Source of the DNA: Halogranum rubrum
GTDB lineage: Archaea > Halobacteriota > Halobacteria > Halobacteriales > Haloferacaceae
Direction: 5' to 3'
DNA length: 64,000 bases
NCBI RefSeq assembly: GCF_900114455.1
Contig: NZ_FOTC01000002.1
Span: 901,012 to 965,011, forward strand
The notes under the pieces were generated by a model. The model had not been told where the DNA came from and did no database searches. It was given only the letters and a program-made list of their open reading frames with translations. Positions 8,633 to 16,575 of the stretch are shown here, in pieces (positions within the stretch are counted from its first letter, which is position 1; each line of letters begins with the position of its first letter). The translations under genes and the position numbers were made by a program.

Positions 8633-10036
8633 CTACCGAGCGGCGTCGACCAGCGCCGTCAAGTCGAGGTGACCCGCACCGTGGTACACCTCGCCTTCCT
8701 CTGGCGTACTGGCGGTTTCTTCGATGAGCGACTCGACTTCTTCGACGCTCGCGTCGGGTCGGAGCGAGCGGACTAGCGCGACGGCACCCGAGACCTGCGG
8801 GGCGGCCATCGACGTTCCGGCTTTCCAGCCGTAGCCACCCGGAATCGTCGAGTAGACGAGGTCAATCTGGGCGCCTTCGACTTCGGCGTCGAGCGCTTCG
8901 AGGTCAGCGTTGCCACCGGCGGCGCTGATGTCGACGGCGCTCCCGTAGTTCGTGTAGAACGCCGGTTGCGTCGTCGGTTCTTCGAGTCGGTTGCCGGTGA
9001 GCCACTTCGCCTCGTTGTCGCTGTGCTTACCTCCCCATCCACAGCCAATCGGACCGGTCGCACTCACACCGAAGACACCTTCCGCTTCCGTCGGCAGACT
9101 GAGCGTGCTCTCGGGTGACATATCGAGGCCGTCGTTTCCGGCGGAGTTGACGATGACCGTCCCCTGCGAGCGGACGTACTCGGCGACCTGTTCTGCGATT
9201 CGCAGTTCTTCGAGCAGACTCGGATACTGGTCGGGATAGACGAACGGTGCAGGGAAGCCGACGCTGTAGTTGATGGCGTCACAGCCAGCCTCGGCGGCCT
9301 TGACCCACCCCGCGTAGCCGTCGCCCTGTTTCCCCTCGACGCCGGAGAACATCCGGTAGGAGACGATTTCGGTGTCGGGTGCGGTTCCGAGTACACCGCC
9401 ACCTGGGGCGTCGTTGCTGTTCGTCGCCGCGATGGTGCCCGCGACGTGCGTCCCGTGACTTCCCGCGCCGTTCGGTCGGAAGTCGAACTCGTCTTCGGAG
9501 ACGTTCTCCGACAGGTCGTCGTTCACGACGCCCGCGAGGTCCGGATGGCTGTCGTCGACACCGCTGTCGACGACGGCGATGCGAGTGCCCGCTCCGGTCG
9601 TGACGTCGTGGACCGACTTGCCGCCGCCCGGTTTGTCGGTCAGGTCGTTGTTCAGGTCCTGGACGCGTTTGTCCCACTGATACTCCGAGTTCGTGGGAGC
9701 GCCGTCGTGGTTGTGACTCGAACCGTTCCCGTCCGTGCTGGGGCCGTCGCGGGATTCGACCGCACCCGTGGTGTCGTCGCTCAGGTCGATAGTCAGGTCG
9801 CTGACCGTCGTCCCGTTCACGCTGTCTTGGTCGCCCCGAGCGACCAAGACGTCCGCCTGCGAGAGGTCGTGGATGATTTCGACGTCGTCGGGAATCGCCG
9901 AGCGCTCGACGTCGCGGAGGTTGATGAAGAATCGTGACTCGGATTCTCGTGCTGTCGCGTTTCCAGCGCCCAGTGTCGCCGCACCGACCGCCGCACCAGT
10001 TAGCTGAAGGAACGTTCGTCGATTGTATTTCGACAC
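8633..10036 (-). CDS. Tat-exported subtilisin-like serine protease (halolysin type)
   Basis: Secreted S8 protease of 467 residues. The twin-arginine signal NRRTFLQLTG is at residues 5-14, followed by a propeptide rich in Asp and Ser. The triad is complete: Asp157 in VVDSGVDDSHPD, His194 in GSHGTHVAG and Ser409 in GTSMAAPQ. The oxyanion Asn301 is in NSAGND. It ends about 40 residues after the serine helix, so it lacks the cysteine-containing C-terminal extension of some halolysins. The promoter has a clear TATA box and an upstream direct repeat. Export through Tat and activity outside the cell follow from the family. Confidence 0.93.
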   Translation of the reverse strand: MSKYNRRTFLQLTGAAVGAATLGAGNATARESESRFFINLRDVERSAIPDDVEIIHDLSQADVLVARGDQDSVNGTTVSDLTIDLSDDTTGAVESRDGPSTDGNGSSHNHDGAPTNSEYQWDKRVQDLNNDLTDKPGGGKSVHDVTTGAGTRIAVVDSGVDDSHPDLAGVVNDDLSENVSEDEFDFRPNGAGSHGTHVAGTIAATNSNDAPGGGVLGTAPDTEIVSYRMFSGVEGKQGDGYAGWVKAAEAGCDAINYSVGFPAPFVYPDQYPSLLEELRIAEQVAEYVRSQGTVIVNSAGNDGLDMSPESTLSLPTEAEGVFGVSATGPIGCGWGGKHSDNEAKWLTGNRLEEPTTQPAFYTNYGSAVDISAAGGNADLEALDAEVEGAQIDLVYSTIPGGYGWKAGTSMAAPQVSGAVALVRSLRPDASVEEVESLIEETASTPEEGEVYHGAGHLDLTALVDAAR

Positions 10037-10060
10037 AGTAGTCTCACTGAGGTTGTGGCA

Positions 10061-10136
10061 TGTATAAATCTTGTTTCGCTATGAATACTTGAATTTCAGA
10101 GAAGACTAAATATTTTACAAATTGAGAAGACTAAAT
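10061..10136 (-). promoter_or_regulatory. Protease promoter: TATA box and 13-bp direct repeats
   Basis: On the minus strand GATTTATACA (10061-10070) is centred about 28 bases before the protease ATG. Upstream, GAGAAGACTAAAT occurs twice, at 10099-10111 and 10124-10136 (plus-strand reading), 25 bp apart in an AT-rich stretch. That period is roughly two and a half DNA turns, and the site may bind a regulator of the protease. Confidence 0.55.
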
Positions 10137-10291
10137 GGTGGATCGACGGAATCGGGTACGCCACTCGATAGTGAGAGTCGTCGCACGCGACAGTCGCTAC
10201 TCGCGACGCTGGACGTGGAGCTATCTGGAGCGGAACGGTCACAACCGCCGAGCGAGGCTCGTCGGGAGAGAACTGCAGAGAGAGTCGAGAA

Positions 10292-10624
10292 CTAGTTCTG
10301 TCGGTGGCCGAGCGGTTTCTTCTGTTCGACTTCGATTTCGACGTGGACGCTCGCGGGGAACTCCATGTGACCGACTTCTCGAGCGATGTGGTCTGCGCCG
10401 TGAATCTCCAGTTTGCGCGCGTAGACCGTGTAATCCCACGACGAGAACTCGTCGCCGATAGAGAGATTGCGATACTGTGGGACGCGAATTCGTTCGGGTG
10501 GTTCGGAGTGCGGTCCTTTGCACTCTGCGCCTTTGCGCTCTATCATCGCTTTCAGGTCGGTGACTACGTCGTCGAGGACGGCGCGGTCACCGCTCTGGAA
10601 GCTGAGTTTGGTGACGAAGGTCAT
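10292..10624 (-). CDS. uS10-like (uS10/mL48 family) protein
   Basis: A 110-residue protein with the fold signature of ribosomal protein uS10: MTFVTKLSFQSGDR, then a helix with ERKGAECKGPHSEPPERIRVPQYR, and the terminal strand REVGHMEFPASVHVEIEVEQK. It is not the canonical rpsJ, whose haloarchaeal form starts differently and sits beside the EF-1 alpha gene. Haloarchaea carry such divergent S10-like paralogues. ATG 10624 was chosen over an in-frame GTG six codons upstream because it begins the first conserved strand. Neighbours are a protease downstream and a divergent Nudix gene. A ribosome-associated or RNA-binding role is an inference. Confidence 0.75.
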   Translation of the reverse strand: MTFVTKLSFQSGDRAVLDDVVTDLKAMIERKGAECKGPHSEPPERIRVPQYRNLSIGDEFSSWDYTVYARKLEIHGADHIAREVGHMEFPASVHVEIEVEQKKPLGHRQN

Positions 10625-10872
10625 GAGATGGGTGGCTACCACGAACTGCGGGTACGCAGCACCAAAAACGCATCCATCGTCGCAGCGGTATCTGTCATAT
10701 TACCCGACCGTACACCACCGTGCGAGCGTGTGCGTGTCGACTCACAGAGACAGCGGAACATGGAAAATCCTGACATTACTGGGGCGTCTGTGGGACACGC
10801 TCACTGGATTCGACCTCTATCTCGGGTCTATAGTCCGATATTCTCTTAACGTCCCGTGGGTTACACCCGGTA

Positions 10873-11334
10873 ATGACGGTAGAAGCGGTCAGCGCTGGAG
10901 CCATCCTCTTCCGCGATACCCGTGGCCGACGGGAGTACCTGCTCCTGAAGAGCCGCCCGGGGGACTGGGAGTTCCCGAAAGGCGGGGTCGAGGGGGACGA
11001 GGAGCTTCAGCAGACGGCAATCAGAGAGGTCAAAGAGGAGGCCGGAATCGGCGATTTCCGCCTCATCGACGGCTTCCGGAAAGAGTACGACTACGTGTTC
11101 GAGGCGAACGGGAAGACCATCCACAAGACGGTCCATCTGTTCATCGCCCGCTCGTTCGAGGCCAGCGCAGAGCTCTCGAAGGAGCATCGCGACCTGCAGT
11201 GGCGCGACTACGAACAGGCCATCAACACCATCACACAGGACGGTCCGCGCGACATCCTGAAGCAGGCTCACAAGTATCTCGACGAACTCGTCGAAGAGGA
11301 CGAAGAGGACGGGAGCAAGACGTACCTCGGCTGA
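10873..11334 (+). CDS. Nudix hydrolase (diadenosine tetraphosphatase-like)
   Basis: Cytoplasmic pyrophosphohydrolase of 153 residues. The Nudix box is complete: GGVEGDEE starts it near residue 37 and REVKEEAGI ends it, fitting GX5EX7REUXEEXGU. The N-terminal AGAILFRD and the substrate segment LLKSRPGDWEFPKG resemble bis(5'-nucleosyl)-tetraphosphatases (Ap4A hydrolases), which remove stress dinucleotides. The C-terminus is acidic. A CTTAAC element at 10846-10851 lies near the leaderless TATA position. The exact substrate is inferred by similarity only. Confidence 0.88.
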   Translation: MTVEAVSAGAILFRDTRGRREYLLLKSRPGDWEFPKGGVEGDEELQQTAIREVKEEAGIGDFRLIDGFRKEYDYVFEANGKTIHKTVHLFIARSFEASAELSKEHRDLQWRDYEQAINTITQDGPRDILKQAHKYLDELVEEDEEDGSKTYLG

Positions 11335-11415
11335 CCGGCCGACGCGTCTCCGCTCTCGAACGCCCGTCGCCGTGAGCACCTGCGTTAGTCGTTCGCACAC
11401 CCCACGGAGGCGACG

Positions 11416-12411
11416 ATGACCTACGGCGACGCCGAGTTCGGCTTCGAACTGCTCACCTGCCGGTGGGCCGAGTTGGCGTGGCCGCCCGAGGAGCCACGCG
11501 ACTCGTCCGTCGTCGTCTCCAGACAGCTAGGGACGCAGAAGCGGCGTTGGGACACCATCGTCGTCGAAGCCGACCCGGAGGCGCTCGCCGCCCGCCGGAA
11601 ATTCGGGACGGACGCACTCGACTCGGACCTGCTGCACGTCGTCCGCAACGCGCCCGCTGACTGGACGTGGTACCGCGACGCGCTTCCGCATCCGGGCTAC
11701 CCGTGGCGGTACGTCCGCGAGGCGATTCACGAGGCGGCGGCCCGCGGCGTCGTCGAGAAACGGCGAAACGGAAACAGAATCGAGATTCGTCGCATCGCAC
11801 CCTACCCCGACTGGGTGAACCGAATCGTCGCCGTCGAGAACAAACCGGACCTCGACGCCAGCGCCGCCCGTGCGCTTCGCAGTCAACTCGACCACGACGT
11901 CGAGACGGCGCTCGCCGACGAGGTGTGGGTAGCGACGGCGGCGACGGAGTCGGCCGTCGAACCGGCGCTCATGGAGTCGATGCCCGTCCAGGTGGGTATC
12001 CTCACGCTCGACTTTTCCGACGGTGTGCACGCCGACGCGGGCGACGTCGCGTGGTATCCGAGTACAATGGACCCGACAGCAGACGGTGAGCGATTCACCG
12101 CCGTGGAGAAAGCCGAGAAACGACTCGCCATCGCCGAGCGAGCGTACGGCAAGGGCTGGCGCTCCTTCCACGACACGATGCGACCGGACTGCCGTCACTT
12201 CGAACTTCGACGCGAAGGACGCGCACTGGTTCCGTGGTGTGCGGCGAAAGAACGTGCGCAGACGGCCGCCGAGTGTTCGGGGTCCTGTCCAGAGTTCTCA
12301 CCCGAACCACCGCAGTGGCGAACGGGCGGGTGGCCCATCGAGGGTGGACCCGGCAAGGGAATCAAGCGGTTGTTGGACGGGCGACGCGAGTGGGTGCGAG
12401 AGAGGCAGTAG
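11416..12411 (+). CDS. DUF5787 protein with PD-(D/E)XK-like core and C-terminal cysteine cluster
   Basis: A conserved haloarchaeal protein of 331 residues. A strong GGAGG ribosome-binding site at 11406-11410 fixes the ATG. Residues 131-143 read PD, eight residues, then E-N-K (strand NRIVAVENK), which is the PD-(D/E)XK nuclease pattern. The following helix contains RALRSQLDHD and ends in DEVWVATA, reminiscent of RecB/VRR-type nucleases. Residues 85-125 look like a winged-helix segment (WRYVREAIHEAAARGVVEKRR). The C-terminus holds Cys259, Cys275, Cys287 and Cys291, with another Cys15 near the start, which could bind zinc or an Fe-S cluster. The nuclease assignment is my inference from motifs. 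Confidence 0.7.
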   Translation: MTYGDAEFGFELLTCRWAELAWPPEEPRDSSVVVSRQLGTQKRRWDTIVVEADPEALAARRKFGTDALDSDLLHVVRNAPADWTWYRDALPHPGYPWRYVREAIHEAAARGVVEKRRNGNRIEIRRIAPYPDWVNRIVAVENKPDLDASAARALRSQLDHDVETALADEVWVATAATESAVEPALMESMPVQVGILTLDFSDGVHADAGDVAWYPSTMDPTADGERFTAVEKAEKRLAIAERAYGKGWRSFHDTMRPDCRHFELRREGRALVPWCAAKERAQTAAECSGSCPEFSPEPPQWRTGGWPIEGGPGKGIKRLLDGRREWVRERQ

Positions 12412-12412
12412 T

Positions 12413-12919
12413 TCAGACGACTTCGACGTCCACAGCGTCGCGTTCGACGGCAAGTTTGAACGTCGGGACGGTTCGGTAGACGACTTCGACGACGCCCTTC
12501 CGGCGAAGGCTCTGGAGTGCGCTTCGTACGTCCTCGGCTTCCGGGTCGACGTCGAACTCCTCGCGGAGTTTGTTCAGGACGCTGACGACGCTCTCGGAGC
12601 GGTCCTTGGGACCGGCGACGACCTGGAAGACCTGCGCTTCGAGTTCGGGGACGCGGATGACGCTCGGGACGCCGCCGTCTTCGCCGTCTTCTTCGCCTTC
12701 GACGCCGGGGTCGATGCCGAGTAGTTCCGCCGCCTCCCCTGTCGCCCGAATCAGGCTGTTGTCGTCGCGGTAGTAGTAGTCTTTGAGGTGGTTTTCGAGG
12801 TACTGGTGCACCTCGCTGCCACTCTCTAACTCCCACCGCTTCTGGAGTTCCTTGTTCTTCGTCGGCTGTAGCCGGACGATGTCGGCGAGCCGTTCTTCCT
12901 CCTCCTCGGTGAGTGCCAT
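12413..12919 (-). CDS. DUF5797-like winged-helix protein
   Basis: A 168-residue cytoplasmic protein of a conserved haloarchaeal family. The N-terminal half begins MALTEEEEERLADIVRLQPTKNKELQKRW, a helix-turn-helix-like unit. The C-terminal half, LNKLREEFDVDP through SALQSLRRKGVVEVVYR, resembles a second winged helix. An acidic linker of about 15 residues separates them. ATG 12919 fits an AT-rich element (12942-12950) at the leaderless TATA distance. It ends one base from the DUF5787 gene in convergent orientation and is divergent from the next gene. A DNA-binding role is plausible but not shown. Confidence 0.72.
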   Translation of the reverse strand: MALTEEEEERLADIVRLQPTKNKELQKRWELESGSEVHQYLENHLKDYYYRDDNSLIRATGEAAELLGIDPGVEGEEDGEDGGVPSVIRVPELEAQVFQVVAGPKDRSESVVSVLNKLREEFDVDPEAEDVRSALQSLRRKGVVEVVYRTVPTFKLAVERDAVDVEVV

Positions 12920-12941
12920 TATCTCCGTGTCTGCGGCGCGG

Positions 12942-12950
12942 ACATATTTA
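12942..12950. promoter_or_regulatory. Shared divergent TATA-like element
   Basis: ACATATTTA lies about 27 bases from both the minus-strand start at 12919 and the plus-strand start at 12967. It may serve two leaderless divergent transcripts, so only one preinitiation complex could assemble at a time. Confidence 0.45.
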
Positions 12951-12966
12951 CGTTCTGGAACAGTCA

Positions 12967-13845
12967 ATGTGGCCGACGGCACTGCACCCGATGACCTCCC
13001 CATCGACTCCCTCCCCGACCCACCGACTCGTGTGGAACTCCGACGCACTCCAGTGTGACCACGGCGACCCGACCATCGCCGCCGAGAACGCCGTCGTCCG
13101 CGCCACCTTCGCGTATGCGACGACGGTTCACCTCGCGCTCGACGAGCGGACGTTTGAGAAGAATCACCCAGCAGGTCTGGACGCGTTTCGTCGACTCTCC
13201 CCCGTCGCCGACGACGAACGCCTGTTTCGGCACGACGGCGAACGTCGTGTGCGACTCCCCGAACACGCCGACGAACTCGCGACGATTCTCGACTTCGCCG
13301 GCGCGGGAAGCGACGGCGACGTCTGGGCGGCCCGCCTGTTCGGCCTCGACGAGTTCGCCGTCCTCGACGGTGAGCGGTGGCGATATCATTCGATACCGCA
13401 CGAGACGTGGTGTCGAGAACTGTACTGCGACGACGAGTCGACGCCGAGTCGATATCTCGCCGACGTGAAGCGCGCACTCGACGAGTTCCCCGGGGTCGCC
13501 GTCTTTCCGACCGACGAACCGCTGTGTTCGTGGCGTGCGGCGGGTATCGGGTACGAACTTACGCCGGAGGTGCTTCGACTCACGACCGAGGCGTCGACGA
13601 GTGCCTTTCGACTCCGGTCGCTCAACTACGTCTGTGCCGAACCGACGCGTCTCGAACTAGCCAGTCAGTGGCGACGTAGCAACTCGTCGTCGCTGCCGAG
13701 ACGACTCGTGCGACGCCTCGTCAGTCGCTTCACCGCCGACCCGCCGACGCGACTCCGCTTCGAGACACGGGCGGAGTTGGACGCCGCCGTCGACGCACTC
13801 CACACAGTACGGGAGAAACTCGACTACGCCTTCCGTGTCGAGTGA
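12967..13845 (+). CDS. Conserved haloarchaeal protein of unknown function
   Basis: A 292-residue soluble protein that I do not recognise. It has a mixed alpha/beta composition and no signal peptide or membrane segment. Possible landmarks are WNSDALQCDHGD near the N-terminus, WRYHSIPHETWCRELYCDD in the middle, and a basic segment LPRRLVRRLVSR near residue 245. ATG 12967 suits the shared TATA-like element; ATG 12991 is an alternative. Codon use and acidity match neighbours, so it is probably a real gene. Its 3' end lies 49 bases before the preferred start of the enoyl-CoA hydratase gene, so co-transcription is possible. Confidence 0.65.
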   Translation: MWPTALHPMTSPSTPSPTHRLVWNSDALQCDHGDPTIAAENAVVRATFAYATTVHLALDERTFEKNHPAGLDAFRRLSPVADDERLFRHDGERRVRLPEHADELATILDFAGAGSDGDVWAARLFGLDEFAVLDGERWRYHSIPHETWCRELYCDDESTPSRYLADVKRALDEFPGVAVFPTDEPLCSWRAAGIGYELTPEVLRLTTEASTSAFRLRSLNYVCAEPTRLELASQWRRSNSSSLPRRLVRRLVSRFTADPPTRLRFETRAELDAAVDALHTVREKLDYAFRVE

Positions 13846-13894
13846 CATCGCCGCCTGCCCAACGATTATCACGGTTCCCAACGACCGCTCGAAC

Positions 13895-14671
13895 GTGTCT
13901 TGGGATACCCTAACGCTCGACGTCGACGACGACGGCGTCGCTACACTGACCGTGAACCGTCCCGACAAGTTGAACGCGCTGAACGCGGAGACGCTCGAAG
14001 CGATGCTGGAGGCGCTCGACGAGGCCGAAGCGCAGGACGTGCGCGTGCTCGTCGTCACCGGTGCGGGTGACAAGGGGTTCATCGCTGGCGCGGACATCGG
14101 ACACATGCAGGAGCTCTCGACGCCGGAGGCACAGGAGTACGCCGAACTCGGCCACCGCGTCTGCGACGCCATCGAGTCGTTCCCGGCACCGGTCATCGCC
14201 GCCGTCAACGGCTACGCCTTCGGCGGTGGCTGCGAAGTCGCTCTCGCGTGTGACCTTCGCGTCGCCAGCGAACGCGCGGTCATCGGACAACCCGAAATCG
14301 ACCTCGGTATCGTCCCCGGGTGGGGCGGGACGCAGCGACTCTCGCGTCTCATCGGCGACGAGCGAGCGCGTCGACTCGTCTTCTTCGGCGACCGTATCGA
14401 CGCCAGCGACGCCTACGAGTACGGACTCGTCGGCGAAGTCGTCGCTCACGACCAACTCGAAGACCACGTCGCCGAGATGGCGAAAGAACTCGCCGAGAAA
14501 CCGAAACACGCGATGCAAGTCGCTAAAGAGTCGCTGAACATGGTCCACGAGGAACCACAGAACGCAGGCCTGGCCTTCGAACGGCGGGCGTGGAGCAGCC
14601 TGTTCGGGACGCACGACCAGCGAGAAGGGATGTCTGCATTTCTCGACAAGCGCGACCCCGAGTTCGAGTAA
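13895..14671 (+). CDS. Enoyl-CoA hydratase/isomerase (crotonase family)
   Basis: Crotonase-fold enzyme of 258 residues that hydrates trans-2-enoyl-CoA to 3-hydroxyacyl-CoA in fatty-acid degradation. The first oxyanion-hole region is FIAGADIGHM. Both catalytic glutamates of the rat enzyme have counterparts, in GGGCEVA and in GQPEIDLG. The family segment VPGWGGTQRLSR follows. The GTG at 13895 begins the conserved strand WDTLTLDVDDDG; an earlier in-frame GTG at 13835 would overlap the preceding gene and add an unrelated leader. A partner dehydrogenase lies at 58 kb. Chain-length specificity is unknown. Confidence 0.9.
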   Translation: MSWDTLTLDVDDDGVATLTVNRPDKLNALNAETLEAMLEALDEAEAQDVRVLVVTGAGDKGFIAGADIGHMQELSTPEAQEYAELGHRVCDAIESFPAPVIAAVNGYAFGGGCEVALACDLRVASERAVIGQPEIDLGIVPGWGGTQRLSRLIGDERARRLVFFGDRIDASDAYEYGLVGEVVAHDQLEDHVAEMAKELAEKPKHAMQVAKESLNMVHEEPQNAGLAFERRAWSSLFGTHDQREGMSAFLDKRDPEFE

Positions 14672-14771
14672 GCCGACGAGCGGCCGGTCCCGGACATATC
14701 GACTATTAGTTAGGTCCGAGAAGCCGACTTATCACGTCCATAACAAAGTCTAAACGCTCCAACGCATCGGT

Positions 14772-14951
14772 ATGAATCCCATCACGTTTCTCACACGACG
14801 ACTCGGGCGTGACGCGGGGACAGCGTACGAGTGTCGAAACTGTGCCACCCGGTATCGGATTCAGTACCACGTGTGTCCGACCTGTGAGAGCTTTTCTGTC
14901 GAAGCCGAGACACAGATGTGGGCCGAAGAGCGTCGCCAACCTGATAGCTGA
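14772..14951 (+). CDS. Small zinc-ribbon protein
   Basis: A 59-residue protein: MNPITFLTRRLGRDAG, then Cys21-x2-Cys24 and Cys35-x2-Cys38, a typical single zinc ribbon, then an acidic tail. A GTCTAAAC element about 26 bases upstream is TATA-like. Haloarchaea encode many such one-domain zinc-finger proteins, some affecting biofilm or gene expression, but I cannot assign this one. It precedes two other small genes in the same direction. Confidence 0.68.
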   Translation: MNPITFLTRRLGRDAGTAYECRNCATRYRIQYHVCPTCESFSVEAETQMWAEERRQPDS

Positions 14952-15032
14952 TTCTGACGGGGAGTCGAATCCTCTTACTACGCGGATAGTACCGGCGAAG
15001 CTAAGTAGTCACAACCCAAATGATAGTTCGTT

Positions 15033-15287
15033 ATGGATACAGTGAAGCTCAGCCGAGTCGAATCGCTCTTCGAGACCCTCCAGTTCCCCGTCTCGCGTAC
15101 CGAAGCGGCAGAGACTTTCTCGGATACCCGGGTTCAACTCGCCGACGGCGAAGCGAACCTCGGTGACCTCGTCTCGGACGCTCGTGCGGACTCCTTTCAC
15201 AGTTCGGACGAACTGTACGCCGAGTTGAACAACACCCTCCCCATCGAAGCGGTGGGTGAGCCAGGGCAGTCCGACGGCGACGCCTGA
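15033..15287 (+). CDS. DUF5789 family small protein
   Basis: An 84-residue acidic protein with the haloarchaeal DUF5789 pattern: MDTVKLSRVESLFETLQFPVSRTEA, followed by VQLADGEANLGDLVSD and a helical end. The opening resembles a small winged helix. A GCTAAGTA element at 15000-15007 provides leaderless promoter spacing. It lies just before the TFS gene on the same strand but each appears to have its own promoter. Function unknown. Confidence 0.75.
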   Translation: MDTVKLSRVESLFETLQFPVSRTEAAETFSDTRVQLADGEANLGDLVSDARADSFHSSDELYAELNNTLPIEAVGEPGQSDGDA

Positions 15288-15333
15288 GCCTGAGACTCTC
15301 CACTCGGACGACACCCTGACGACCGAAACCCGA

Positions 15334-15342
15334 GGTTTAAGT
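15334..15342 (+). promoter_or_regulatory. TATA box of the TFS gene
   Basis: GGTTTAAGT is centred about 30 bases before ATG 15368 and matches the haloarchaeal TTTAWA-type TATA element. Confidence 0.5.
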
Positions 15343-15367
15343 GCGAGAGGAGAGTGATTTGCCAAAT

Positions 15368-15688
15368 ATGGAATTCTGCGACGAGTGCGGTTCGATGATG
15401 AAGACGAACGACGACAAATGGGTCTGCGGGAGCTGTGGATTCGAGAAGCTCCGTGACAGTAGTAAGGAAGCGCAGATGGTTACGACGCAGGGCCAAGAGC
15501 AGAGCGAAATCGTCGACGTGAGCGACGCCGAGGACAAGGGACTGCCGACGACGAAAGTTCACTGTCCGAAGTGTGGCAACGACCGCGCCTACTGGTACAT
15601 GCAGCAGATTCGCTCGGCCGACGAGTCCGAGACGCGCTTTTTCGTCTGTACCGAGTGCGAACACAAGTGGCGCGAGGACGACCACTAG
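15368..15688 (+). CDS. tfs: Transcription factor S (TFIIS/RPB9-like)
   Basis: Archaeal transcript-cleavage factor of 106 residues that acts in the secondary channel of RNA polymerase to rescue stalled complexes. The N-terminal zinc ribbon uses Cys4, Cys7, Cys20 and Cys23. The C-terminal ribbon uses Cys66, Cys69, Cys94 and Cys97. The cleavage-stimulating acidic tip Asp-Glu is present in RSADESE (residues 82-88). The length is right for the family. Its stop codon is directly followed by the next ATG, so the two genes form an operon. Confidence 0.95.
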   Translation: MEFCDECGSMMKTNDDKWVCGSCGFEKLRDSSKEAQMVTTQGQEQSEIVDVSDAEDKGLPTTKVHCPKCGNDRAYWYMQQIRSADESETRFFVCTECEHKWREDDH

Positions 15689-16276
15689 ATGACCTCCGCA
15701 CCGGCCGTCCCCACCGAGCAGCTAGCCGGGTGGCGGCTGGTCGACGAGCGTGTCGATACCCCCTTCGACATCAAACTGATCACGGTCACGGCGCACACGA
15801 ACGTCTACGAGGACGCCGAGTTGAGCGCGGCTATCCAGGACTCGACCGGTATCGAAGGACCGGGGCGGTTCTTCCTCACCAGTCACGTCGTCCTCAAGCC
15901 ACAACCGCCGACGTCCGAAGCGCTTCGCCGCCTAGTGACCGACCGGGTCGCTCGTGACTTCGCACACCAACTTCGTGACCGGGGATTCACGCGCGTCGAG
16001 GAGACGGGGCGGCGAGCCTTTTCGGTATCCGGGGCCGACGCTCGACTCGTCTCCTACGAGTCGACGTACGCGTTCGGCACCATCACGCTCGACGTACAGG
16101 GGTGGCTCGCAGTCTGGCAAGTCGGCGGCGACTTCTTGCTCGCCGGCGGCGCATATCCGACGTCCGTCCGCGACGCGGCGAGCGAGGAGACGGCCGAAGC
16201 CGTCCAAGCGCTCCTCCATCCGAGTGAGTTCCGCGACGACCTGTTCTCGCTCGTTCGCGCCGTCGAACGACCCTGA
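15689..16276 (+). CDS. Unknown haloarchaeal protein in operon with TFS
   Basis: A 195-residue soluble alpha/beta protein whose ATG follows the TFS stop codon with no gap. I do not recognise the family. Visible features are the strands DTPFDIKLITVTAHTNVYED and GRFFLTSHVVLKPQ, a helix with RVARDFAHQLRDRGFTRVEE, and an RFEG-free C-terminal helix ending LVRAVERP. There are no cysteines and no membrane segments. The tight coupling suggests a role linked to transcription or to growth-rate-dependent functions, but that is only context. The beta-strand pattern could fit a small ligand-binding fold. Confidence 0.65.
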   Translation: MTSAPAVPTEQLAGWRLVDERVDTPFDIKLITVTAHTNVYEDAELSAAIQDSTGIEGPGRFFLTSHVVLKPQPPTSEALRRLVTDRVARDFAHQLRDRGFTRVEETGRRAFSVSGADARLVSYESTYAFGTITLDVQGWLAVWQVGGDFLLAGGAYPTSVRDAASEETAEAVQALLHPSEFRDDLFSLVRAVERP

Positions 16277-16348
16277 GACGTCGTCAGAAGCTTTACTGGC
16301 ATCTACGGGCGTAGATTCGCCGTGGACCCCGACCGAATCCTTTTTGGT

Positions 16349-16364
16349 TTTAGGCATACCTAAA
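16349..16364. promoter_or_regulatory. DtxR/SirR-type palindromic operator
   Basis: TTTAGG, spacer CATA, CCTAAA forms a perfect 6-bp inverted repeat ending eight bases before ATG 16372, thus over the likely transcription start. It matches the second site at 17945 in half-sites and in spacer length. It resembles the TTAGG...CCTAA sites of metal-responsive DtxR/IdeR-family regulators. Confidence 0.65.
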
Positions 16365-16371
16365 CTCAGTA

Positions 16372-16539
16372 ATGGCAGTGACTCCGCGGCCCGACGCGAC
16401 AGAAACGTTCGACGAGGAATCTGAGGACGCTCCCGATATCTCTGTCTGCGAGAGCACACCCGGAACGTCAGTGTTCACGGAAGCTGGCAACTCTGACGGA
16501 TGGATTGCGACGGATTTCGTCGTCGAACCCTGGGAATAA
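16372..16539 (+). CDS. Small acidic protein ahead of the DtxR-like gene
   Basis: A 55-residue acidic protein with one cysteine and the C-terminal pattern VFTEAGNSDGWIATDFVVEPWE. Several short haloarchaeal families end in a comparable GWIA-type strand, but I cannot name this one. The DtxR-type operator sits immediately before its ATG, so it is probably repressed or induced by metal status. The DtxR-like gene begins 36 bases after its stop codon and shares the direction, so the two are likely co-transcribed. Confidence 0.62.
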   Translation: MAVTPRPDATETFDEESEDAPDISVCESTPGTSVFTEAGNSDGWIATDFVVEPWE

Positions 16540-16575
16540 CTGGGTGAGAGTGCCGCACTCGACGCTCGACTGACG

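Noticed and set aside
14950-14985. A GTCGAATCC sequence resembling a tRNA T-loop
   Set aside because: No acceptor, D or anticodon arms can be built around it.
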